Below are positions 42,509 to 48,721 of a stretch of DNA of 48,721 bases, in pieces. Every line of letters begins with the position of its first letter. Position 1 is the first letter of the stretch. Under the pieces are notes generated by a model. It was not told the origin of the DNA. It saw nothing but the letters and a program-made list of their open reading frames with translations, and searched no databases. Position numbers and translations under genes: made by a program. This stretch comes from Betaproteobacteria bacterium (GTDB lineage: Bacteria > Pseudomonadota > Gammaproteobacteria > Burkholderiales > Rhodocyclaceae), in the NCBI GenBank assembly GCA_009777245.1, contig WRMF01000016.1, forward strand, positions 1 through 48,721, given 5' to 3'.

Positions 42509-42968
42509 TTGCGAGTCTTCATTGATGAATAATCTGTACCCGCTCCATTTCTCTGCTCACACCTTTGGGGCGTAAAAGCAGAGCCGGAAGCAAGCGCCGC
42601 ATTTCCACTTGTTATCATGACAGACAGCCCTGTGCAAGTCAAATATAGTAGCTCCGGGATTGCTGCCCTTGGTAGAGGCATCTTTGCTCAACCAGAGCGT
42701 TTTCGATTTAAGCGAGTACACTTTATTCTTCAAGCGGAAATCCGGCGCGGTAGCCCTCTCCCCCGACCCCAATTGCCGTCTGCAAGACCCCACAAGTGGG
42801 AGAGGAGAGGTCTTGTAGACGGCAATGTCGTTCCCACTCCCGCTTGCGGAAGTGGGTGACCGTAGGCCGGGAGAGGGTATGTAAAAAGTATCCACTTGAC
42901 CCGAAAACGCTCTAGGCAATTTCCTTCCAACCAGACTACGGCTCCGGTTCGACTACGCCTTATCCAAC
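42509..42968. repeat. repeat-filled gap between AT-rich genes and tyrS
   Basis: No gene seen in this 460-nt gap. It is dominated by the TIR element at 42694-42913; the rest (42509-42693 and 42914-42968) shows nothing that I can interpret. Confidence 0.6.
42694..42913. mobile_element. 220-nt MITE with long terminal inverted repeats
   Basis: The left end AGAGCGTTTTCGATTTAAG (from 42694) matches the reverse complement of the right end (AGAGCGTTTTCGGGTCAAG, to 42913), and similarity extends through about 30 bp. Inside is an 18-bp hairpin with one mismatch (42772-42789 with 42809-42826) containing CCACAAGTGGGAG, then CCCACT/AGTGGG. No coding capacity. Related ends occur at 2228-2247, 2545-2575, 3841-3865, 7651-7676 and 27182-27216. 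Confidence 0.75.
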
Positions 42969-44177
42969 CTATGCTGCCGTTACCCGGATTTTGGCGAACT
43001 TGCGTTTGCCGACTTGCAGCACGGTTTCGGAGCCAACCGGCAGGATGAGATTGCGGTCGCTTACCTTGTCGCTGTCCGCCTTGACCCCGCCCTGTTGGAT
43101 CAGGCGCATGGCTTCCGAAGTGCTTGGCGCCAGATTCGCCTGTTTCAACGCTTTGAGGAGCGGCAGACCTTCCGGCGTTTCTGCGGCAAATGAAAATTCC
43201 GGCAGATTTTCCGGAATCTGTCCTTCCTTGAACTGCGCCGTGAACGCCGCTTCGGCGGCTTTTGCCGCCGCCATTCCATGAAAGCGGGCGGTAATCTCCA
43301 GCGCCAGATCGGCCTTGATGTCGCGGGGATTTTTTCCGGCCTTGGCGTCATCTTTCAGCGCGGCAATTTCGGCCTCAGTCCTGAAGGACAACAGATCGTA
43401 GTAGCGCCACATCAATTCATCCGAAATGGACATGAGCTTGCCGAAAATTTCTGCCGGCGGCTCATAAATGCCTATGTAGTTACCCAGCGACTTGGACATT
43501 TTATTGACGCCGTCCAGACCTTCGAGTAACGGCACGGTGAGGATGCACTGGGGTGATTGCCCGTAATCTTTCTGCAATTCGCGCCCGACAAGAAGGTTGA
43601 ATTTCTGGTCGGTTCCGCCCAGCTCCACATCCGCTTTCAGCATCACAGAATCAAAACCCTGACAGAGCGGGTAGAGAAATTCGTGAATGGCAATGGGTTG
43701 GTTATTGTGATAACGCCTGGCAAAATCGTCGCGCTCCATCATCCGGGCGACGGTGTAACGGGAAGCCAGTTGGATCATGCCGGAAGCGTCAACAGTCTCG
43801 AACCAGGCGGAATTGAAACAAATTTCAGTTTTGTCCGGGTCAAGAATCTTGAAAACCTGTTCCTTGTAGGTGGCGGCATTGGCCGATACCTGTTCGCGGG
43901 ACAAGGGCGGACGGGTTGAATTCTTGCCGCTCGGGTCGCCGATCATGCCGGTGAAATCACCGATTAAAAACAGGATATGATGTCCAAGTTCCTGAAAATG
44001 CCGGAGTTTGTTGATGAGCACCGTATGCCCAAGATGCAGGTCGGGCGCGGTTGGATCAAAGCCCGCCTTGACGCGCAAGGGGCGTCCGGCTTTCAGTTTT
44101 TCGATGAGTTCGGATTCGATTAGCAGTTCCTCACTGCCGCGCTTGATTAGAGAAAGCGCCGTTTCCAGTTTCTGCAT
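42969..44177 (-). CDS. tyrS: tyrosyl-tRNA synthetase
   Basis: The 402-residue class Ic synthetase has [19 protein letters not shown] as its HIGH-type motif (about residues 42-60), [17 protein letters not shown], a tyrosine pocket [18 protein letters not shown], and KMSKSLGN as the KMSKS motif. The C-terminus carries an S4 RNA-binding domain ([18 protein letters not shown]). It belongs to the longer TyrZ-like subgroup. I chose the ATG at 44177, preceded by GAAGGAA. It is divergent from the M23 peptidase gene. Confidence 0.96.
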   Translation of the reverse strand: MQKLETALSLIKRGSEELLIESELIEKLKAGRPLRVKAGFDPTAPDLHLGHTVLINKLRHFQELGHHILFLIGDFTGMIGDPSGKNSTRPPLSREQVSANAATYKEQVFKILDPDKTEICFNSAWFETVDASGMIQLASRYTVARMMERDDFARRYHNNQPIAIHEFLYPLCQGFDSVMLKADVELGGTDQKFNLLVGRELQKDYGQSPQCILTVPLLEGLDGVNKMSKSLGNYIGIYEPPAEIFGKLMSISDELMWRYYDLLSFRTEAEIAALKDDAKAGKNPRDIKADLALEITARFHGMAAAKAAEAAFTAQFKEGQIPENLPEFSFAAETPEGLPLLKALKQANLAPSTSEAMRLIQQGGVKADSDKVSDRNLILPVGSETVLQVGKRKFAKIRVTAA

Positions 44178-44258
44178 GATAAATTCCTTCAAGTTTTTAT
44201 TAGAATGGTTCATATTTTGCTAGAATACGAAACTTTCACGCCATTCATTTCAAAATTG

Positions 44259-45557
44259 ATGAAGCGCGACATTATAAACCACCTGCTGTCTGAAGTTTCC
44301 CACCGGATGCTCGCCGTTGTCGGCGTGCTTGTCCTCGCCCTTGGCATGGTGACGGCGCTTGCGTTCACTCCCGCACCGGTGTCGCCGGAAGACCGGGTGG
44401 AGGTGGTTGAGACATTGAAGCTCACACTTGGCAATCCGCTTGATCAGGGCGATGAAATTTACGCGCGGGAAGAGCGTATTGTCCGGGGCGAGCGTCTGGA
44501 TCAGCTTCTTTCTCGCCTGGGCATTACCGATAATGACGCCCGCGCCTATTTTTTGCGTTCGCCGGAAACAGCGGTTTTGCACCGGCAGCTTGTGCCGGGG
44601 CGCGTGGTGAATGCCCGTGTGGGCGGGGACGGCTCGCTGTTCAGCCTTTATTTTCCCTTGAACGGCGGCGAGAACGGATTGATCATCGAAGAAGAGGACG
44701 GTCGTCTCAAGGCGCGTGAGACGGCGCGGCAGTACGAAACCCGCCAGATCATGAAAAGCGGGGAAATCCGTTATTCCCTGTTTGGCGCAACCGACAGTCT
44801 CGGAATTCCGGACAGTATTGCCGTCCAGATGGCGGAAATTTTTTCCGGCGACATTGATTTTCACCGCGATTTAAGGAAGGGCGATCGTTTCTCTCTGGTT
44901 TATGAAATGCGTTTTTTGCATGGCAAGCCCGCCAGCGCGGGGCGCATTCTTGCGGTGGAGTTCATCAATGCCGGTCGAACCTATCAGGCGTTTTATTTCG
45001 CGCGGGAGGACGGCGCGAGTTATTACAATGGAGAAGGGGATAGCCTTAGAAAAGCCTTTCTTCGCTCGCCGCTGGCGTTTTCCCGCGTGACTTCCAACTT
45101 TGGGCGGCGTTTCCACCCTATCCATAAGACATGGCGCGAGCACAAGGGCATTGACTACGGCGCGCCGACCGGAACCCCGATACGGGCGACGGGCGATGGC
45201 ATCGTGCAATTCATCGGAGTTCGCGGCGGCTATGGCAATCTGATTGTTCTGTCGCATCGGGGGCAATATCAGACTGCATACGCCCATATGAGCCGTTTTG
45301 CGAATTCTCTGAAAAAGGGCAGTCGCGTGACCCAGGGCGAAACCATCGGTTATGTCGGCAGCACCGGCTGGACGACCGGCCCGCATCTGCATTATGAGTT
45401 TCGGGTGCGAGGCCAGCATGTCAACCCTCTTTCCATTGCGCTCCCAACCAGTATTCCTTTGACTTCTGCCCAAAAGGCGAATTTTCAGCGTGAATCCGCC
45501 GATCTGAAAACCATGCTCGCGCTCCTGAAAAATGCCCCGGTCGCGCATTTTGAGTGA
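44259..45557 (+). CDS. M23 family murein DD-endopeptidase (MepM-like)
   Basis: The 432-residue envelope protein has an N-terminal transmembrane segment (MLAVVGVLVLALGMVTALAF), a LysM/OapA-like region (RIVRGERLDQLLSRLGITD), a SpoIVFA-like linker and a C-terminal M23 LytM domain. Zinc ligands are visible in RFHPIHKTWREHKGIDYGAPTGTP (His and Asp), YAHMSRF and GPHLHYEFRV (His-x-His). It cuts peptidoglycan cross-links to allow cell growth. Start choice is uncertain between 44259 and 44205; a TAGAAT hexamer at 44221 favours the later ATG. Confidence 0.92.
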   Translation: MKRDIINHLLSEVSHRMLAVVGVLVLALGMVTALAFTPAPVSPEDRVEVVETLKLTLGNPLDQGDEIYAREERIVRGERLDQLLSRLGITDNDARAYFLRSPETAVLHRQLVPGRVVNARVGGDGSLFSLYFPLNGGENGLIIEEEDGRLKARETARQYETRQIMKSGEIRYSLFGATDSLGIPDSIAVQMAEIFSGDIDFHRDLRKGDRFSLVYEMRFLHGKPASAGRILAVEFINAGRTYQAFYFAREDGASYYNGEGDSLRKAFLRSPLAFSRVTSNFGRRFHPIHKTWREHKGIDYGAPTGTPIRATGDGIVQFIGVRGGYGNLIVLSHRGQYQTAYAHMSRFANSLKKGSRVTQGETIGYVGSTGWTTGPHLHYEFRVRGQHVNPLSIALPTSIPLTSAQKANFQRESADLKTMLALLKNAPVAHFE

Positions 45558-45593
45558 ATCAAACTGTGTGCGTTCAGTGCGAAAGGCATTGTC

Positions 45594-46934
45594 ATGAAAC
45601 GTCTTTTTGCTGTAATCGCGCTACTCCTGTTGCCGCCCGTAGCTTATGCGGGAGAATTGGACTACAAAACGCTATCCCTGCCTGAATTGACGCAAATGGC
45701 AGAAGCAGGGGATGCAGAAGCCCAGTATGGCTTGGGCGCTATGTATGCCACGGGACGTGGTGTGCCGCAGGATTACCGGCAGGCAGCCGATTTGTTTCGC
45801 AAGGCGGCGGAACAGGGGCTTGCGAAAGCGCAGTATGACCTAGGGTTCATGTATGCCGCCGGACAAGGCGTGCCGCAGGATTTTCGGCAGGCGGAGCATT
45901 GGTATCGCAAGGCTGCGGAGCAGGGGTATCTGATGGCTCAGGTTAACCTGGGGTCCATGTATGAGAGGGGGCAGGGAGTATCACAGGATTATCAGCAGGC
46001 GATGAATTGGTATCGAAAGGCGGCGGAGCAAGGATTTGCAACAGCCCAGCACAACCTGGGGGTCATGTACGCTACGGGGCAAGGCGTGCCACAGGATAAT
46101 CAGCAAGCGATAGATTGGTATCGCAAAGCGGCGGAACAGGGACATGCGCCTGCCCAGTCCAATCTGGGTTTCATGTATGCCATGGGACAGGGTGTGCCGC
46201 AGGATTACCGGCAGGCGATGAATTGGTATCGCAAGGCAGCGGATCAAGGAGAGCTGAAGGCTCAGGTTAACGTGGGTTCCATGTATGAGAGGGGACTAGG
46301 AGTGCCAAAGGATTATCAGGAGGCTGTGAATTGGTGGCGAAAGGCAGCGGAGCAGGGATTAGCGGATGCTCAGTACAATCTTGCGGTCATGTATGACGAG
46401 GGACGAGGTGTGACGCAAAATTTCCGGCAGGCGCTCAATTGGTATCAAAAGGCTGCGGAACAGGGACATGCGGGCGCCCAACATAATCTGGGAGTTGTGT
46501 ATGCGTTGGGACGGGCTGTGCCGCAGGATTTTCGAGAGGCGCTCAATTGGTTTCAAAAGGCTGCGGAACAGGGACATGCGGACTCCCAATACTCCATAGG
46601 GGGCATGTATAGCAACGGACTAGGAGTGCCGCAGGATTTTCGGCAGGCGGTTAGTTGGTATCAGAAGGCTGCGGAGCAGGGACATGCGTCTGCTCAGAAT
46701 AACCTTGGGATCATGTATCTTAATGGGCAAGGTGTACCGAAGGACATCGTACTAGCCTATGCGCTTTACAGCCTTGCAGCGACAGGCGAAGGTAAGAGTA
46801 GCGCTGCAAGGAATCGTGACATTATCGCCAAAGACATGACACCAGCACAAATCGAGGAAGGACGCGCCATCGCAAGCCAATGGCAGGTCGGCCAGCCCTT
46901 GCCTACCACCACAGGCCGCGCGGACTCCAGATGA
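45594..46934 (+). CDS. Sel1-repeat (TPR-like) protein, periplasmic
   Basis: The 446-residue protein has a signal peptide (LFAVIALLLLPPVAYAG) and ten tandem 36-residue Sel1 repeats (about residues 37-396). Each has the form AQ-x-x-LG-x-MY-x-x-G-x-GVPQD and ends in WYRKAAEQG. It closes with a C-terminal Ala/Ile-rich tail. Such proteins are helical scaffolds for protein interactions and sometimes virulence factors. The 108-bp DNA repeats are highly similar, so the copy number may vary by recombination. It follows the M23 gene by 36 nt and ends before a perfect palindrome. Confidence 0.9.
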   Translation: MKRLFAVIALLLLPPVAYAGELDYKTLSLPELTQMAEAGDAEAQYGLGAMYATGRGVPQDYRQAADLFRKAAEQGLAKAQYDLGFMYAAGQGVPQDFRQAEHWYRKAAEQGYLMAQVNLGSMYERGQGVSQDYQQAMNWYRKAAEQGFATAQHNLGVMYATGQGVPQDNQQAIDWYRKAAEQGHAPAQSNLGFMYAMGQGVPQDYRQAMNWYRKAADQGELKAQVNVGSMYERGLGVPKDYQEAVNWWRKAAEQGLADAQYNLAVMYDEGRGVTQNFRQALNWYQKAAEQGHAGAQHNLGVVYALGRAVPQDFREALNWFQKAAEQGHADSQYSIGGMYSNGLGVPQDFRQAVSWYQKAAEQGHASAQNNLGIMYLNGQGVPKDIVLAYALYSLAATGEGKSSAARNRDIIAKDMTPAQIEEGRAIASQWQVGQPLPTTTGRADSR

Positions 46935-46997
46935 AGCATCTCTTCTCTCTACCACTTGCGGCGCAGCCACAAGCGGGAGATGGTTGTCACTTGCGGC

Positions 46998-47025
46998 GTA
47001 GGGGTTAAAAATTTTTAACCCCTAC
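46998..47025. terminator. 28-nt perfect palindrome in a convergent gap
   Basis: GTAGGGGTTAAAAA and TTTTTAACCCCTAC form a perfect 14-bp palindrome between the plus-strand Sel1 gene and the minus-strand SprT gene. The outer seven bases match the palindrome at 4477-4504. The A/T core provides U-tract-like sequence on both strands. Confidence 0.6.
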
Positions 47026-47087
47026 AGTAGCGTGGTTAGCCCTCTTATAGTTATGTTATTTGCGGAAAAAACCATAACCCACTCGTC

Positions 47088-47107
47088 ATTCCCGCGTAGG
47101 CGGGAAT
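47088..47107. repeat. dRS3-like palindrome
   Basis: ATTCCCGCGTAGGCGGGAAT, a 20-nt inverted repeat with arms as in neisserial dRS3 and other proteobacterial palindromes. Confidence 0.6.
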
Positions 47108-47201
47108 CCAGGCAATCCTTTCCGTTCCTCTGGCATTTCCATATGGGAATACAGCTCTTGTCCTGTTCTGGAAACTTGTCGTTGCCGCTACGCCGTACTG
47201 G

Positions 47202-47242
47202 ATTCCCGCTCCCCGCCTGCGCGGGGACAGGCATGCGGGAAT
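47202..47242. repeat. 41-nt palindromic unit, inverted copy of 2272-2312
   Basis: ATTCCCGC ... GCGGGAAT with the same inner CCCCGC/GCGGGG repeat as the unit at 2272-2312, but in reverse orientation. Confidence 0.6.
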
Positions 47243-47323
47243 GACGCATGATTTGGCGCGGAGAGGGGAGTAAAGCGCGCTCCCCGACCGTCTCGTTATT
47301 TGCGGAAAGAATATAACAGGGCA

Positions 47324-47449
47324 GTGAGTCACCCCAACCTGAAGGTTGGGGCTTCCTCGCCACAGATGAGGGAGCCTCAATGCTCCACAAAACAACTGTC
47401 TCGCTCACCCCGCCATAAATGGCGAGGCTTCTTCGAGACACGTGGTCAA
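47324..47449 (-). mobile_element. 126-nt palindromic element, copy 2 (after the SprT gene)
   Basis: Nearly identical to copy 1 in lpxK and in the same orientation, but 2 nt shorter in the middle hairpin. Its first bases (TTGACC on the minus strand) provide the TGA stop of the SprT-like gene at 47446-47448. Confidence 0.85.
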
Positions 47450-47772
47450 GCTGGAACTTCTTCACGCGCCGCTGTCGGCAGCTTTGCGGACAAAGCCTCG
47501 TAATCCCCAAGGTGTGCGCGCATAAGGCACTTCCACAGCTTGCCGTGATTGGGGACGAAAAAATGCAGCAATTCGTGGACGATCACATAATCGCCCACTT
47601 CACGATCAAGTTCGAGTAGTTCGCTGTTGAAAACAAAGTTGCCTGCCGTTGAGCACGACGCCCATTTGCGCCGCATCGGGCGTACCGAAATTGAACGCGC
47701 CTTTACGCCGAGCTTGTCCGCCCATTCCAGCGCCCGCGCCTTGAATTCCTTCTTGTCAAGCCATGCGCTCAT
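47446..47772 (-). CDS. SprT/YgjP-like metallopeptidase of a type I restriction locus
   Basis: The 108-residue protein has a zinc-metallopeptidase motif HELLHFFVPNHGKLWK (HExxH ... H), as in the YgjP/M48 group (DUF45), preceded by RRKWASCSTAGNFVFN. Such genes often sit directly after hsdR in type I restriction-modification loci, and here the ATG overlaps the hsdR stop (ATGA). The C-terminus is close to the usual length, but its stop codon lies in the inserted repeat element, so the last residues may differ from the ancestral protein. Function unproven; presumed regulatory or accessory. Confidence 0.85.
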   Translation of the reverse strand: MSAWLDKKEFKARALEWADKLGVKARSISVRPMRRKWASCSTAGNFVFNSELLELDREVGDYVIVHELLHFFVPNHGKLWKCLMRAHLGDYEALSAKLPTAAREEVPA

Positions 47773-48721
47773 GACCGGAAACTCTTTTCCAGAAGCACAA
47801 ACAACGCTTCTACTGTAGCGGCAACTTTTTGCATGTCGTCTTCCTCTGCGGCAATAGCGAAGGTGACCGCTTTCCGCAATTCGCGCAGTTCCGCTTCGCT
47901 ACGTTGCCAGTTGGGGAACTTCGCAAACGCTTCGCCCGCCTTGTTGCTTGCGCGCTCCGCATTGGCTATGCCGTCGTCGGTCAGCTTGCAGAGCGTAAAA
48001 AATGTAAGGCTATCAAGTCCTCTGGCGGCCTGTTCATGTTTTCGCCGCTCGTTATTTTCTATTTCTTTTATCAACTCGTTCATGGCTTCTTCCGTGCTCG
48101 TTTGCTGGTCTTCGTAATTTTCCTGCACTGACCGGGCGCGCTCGGCAAGCGTAACCAGAAACGGATCGTCGCTGTTTTCTTCCGCGTGTTTTTCAATGCT
48201 TTTGACGAGATTGATGACCTTTGCGCCTTCGCCGCCTCCGCGTTTTTTGATCAACTCGATGGTATCGCTGTTAATTTCCACGAACTCGGTGACGCTTTTT
48301 AACCCATCCGCGCCGATATGTTTTTGCACAAGCGCGTTTGTTTTTTTCTGCAACGCCTTGTCCACGCAGACTTTCTTCGCATAAGCGTTCTGCGCGACAG
48401 CGTAAATTGATGACAGCGCGGTGTAGTTTTCGATGAATGGGCGCAGGAACGGATCGGGCGAGATGATTTCGTACAGCATCTCAAGTTCCTTGTATTCCTT
48501 GAAAAACTCCTTGCGCCGTTCCTTGTCGCGGAAATGCTCGATCAGGTTATCCACGTCCTTGTCGTTGAAATTGCGCGTTATAAGCGCAAGATACTGCGGA
48601 GCCTTGTCCGTCATCTTGCTTTTGAAAAGCTGCTTCAATATATCCAGGTCTTTTACTATGGCGTTGACTTCGTCGCTGTCGAAAGCCAGAGCCTTTTCCA
48701 GTTTGTCGAAAATGCCGACAA
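47769..48721 (-). CDS. hsdR: type I restriction enzyme HsdR, C-terminal part (truncated by window edge)
   Basis: The frame is open to the window end and encodes the helical C-terminal region of HsdR. It includes IFDKLEKALAFDSDEV, PQYLALITRNFNDKDVDNLIEHF and ELEMLYEIISPDPFLRPFI. These are typical of the segment after the helicase motor that contacts HsdM and HsdS. The nuclease and helicase domains and hsdM/hsdS lie beyond 48721. The terminal 90 residues are highly charged and predicted helical. HsdR cuts unmodified DNA after ATP-driven translocation. Confidence 0.85.
   Translation of the reverse strand, partial: VGIFDKLEKALAFDSDEVNAIVKDLDILKQLFKSKMTDKAPQYLALITRNFNDKDVDNLIEHFRDKERRKEFFKEYKELEMLYEIISPDPFLRPFIENYTALSSIYAVAQNAYAKKVCVDKALQKKTNALVQKHIGADGLKSVTEFVEINSDTIELIKKRGGGEGAKVINLVKSIEKHAEENSDDPFLVTLAERARSVQENYEDQQTSTEEAMNELIKEIENNERRKHEQAARGLDSLTFFTLCKLTDDGIANAERASNKAGEAFAKFPNWQRSEAELRELRKAVTFAIAAEEDDMQKVAATVEALFVLLEKSFRS

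Larger units (their letters stand above)
46935..47323. repeat. palindrome and repeat gap between Sel1 and SprT genes
   Basis: No supported gene. Contents are a 28-nt palindrome (46998-47025), a dRS3-like palindrome (47088-47107), a 41-nt inverted unit (47202-47242) and a 14-nt direct repeat GTTATTTGCGGAAA at 47055-47068 and 47295-47308. The copy of the 128-nt element then begins at 47324. Confidence 0.6.

Noticed and set aside
45700-46785. CRISPR-like periodic repeats
   Set aside because: The 108-bp period is in frame and encodes Sel1 repeats; no spacers.
47022-47510. 162-residue minus-strand ORF across the repeats and the 3' end of the SprT gene
   Set aside because: It is a chance open frame through palindromes and element copy 2; it shares residues with LpxK only because of the repeat.

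Overview
The window looks like a chromosomal stretch from a Gram-negative bacterium with an LPS outer membrane and type IV pili, most likely a betaproteobacterium. This is an inference from gene content and order. The run exbB-exbD-lpxK-Trm112-kdsB, the pilM/N-O-P-Q operon, dacA followed by a DUF493 gene, and the rnhA/dnaQ neighbourhood are all arrangements familiar from that class. Nearly all genes are intact housekeeping genes. Many intergenic gaps are filled with short palindromic or MITE-like repeats.

Layout. 1-3795 (mostly minus strand): possible transposase remnant, purK, dnaQ, a repeat-filled spacer, rnhA and a YafS-like methyltransferase. 4012-7398: a SnoaL-like protein, a Cys-rich unknown, then kdsB, a Trm112-like protein and lpxK, read from the right. 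7677-8728: exbD and exbB. 8801-12740 (plus): M3 oligopeptidase, a DUF4124-glutaredoxin-like protein without its cysteines, an STM3941-like protein and exonuclease III. 12735-14161 (minus): DUF493 and dacA. 14427-20325 (plus): a DUF3592 protein, then pilMN (fused), pilO, pilP and pilQ, coupled by ATGA overlaps and closed by a strong terminator. 20650-21777: tgt. 21801-26446 (minus): thioesterase, FadL-like porin, DUF2802, SPOR protein and recD. 26679-26754: initiator tRNA-fMet with a near-consensus promoter and a terminator. 26820-28382: orphan BrnA-type antitoxin and an Mrr-type restriction enzyme. 28416-32585 (minus): a CsgG/DUF4810/DUF799 lipoprotein trio and two oligopeptide-type ABC permeases. 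32740-35369 (plus): gltX and rtcB. 35463-37493 (minus): chemoreceptor. 37925-41729: cytochrome b561-like protein, a small secreted protein, a double-PepSY protein and a two-component system. 41831-42508: two AT-rich membrane ORFs. 42969-46934: tyrS, a divergent M23 endopeptidase and a Sel1-repeat protein. 47446-48721 (minus): the 3' end of a type I restriction locus, with a SprT/YgjP-like metallopeptidase and the C-terminus of HsdR.

The most unusual layer is the repeats. A ~128-nt multi-hairpin element sits in frame inside lpxK and adds about 42 residues to an essential lipid A enzyme. A near-identical copy lies at 47324-47449, where its end supplies the stop codon of the metallopeptidase gene. 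A short internally deleted copy lies at 37715-37764 beside a (TG)21 microsatellite. A second element at 20397-20641 has perfect 12-bp terminal inverted repeats and a 5-bp target duplication; it ends 8 nt before tgt and probably provides its Shine-Dalgarno. A third family has TIRs beginning TAG and ending near TAAG/CAAG; its outer TAG is the stop codon of both exbD and rnhA. A fourth consists of 28-nt perfect palindromes in convergent intergenic gaps. I saw no CRISPR array, rRNA or prophage, and no complete insertion sequence.
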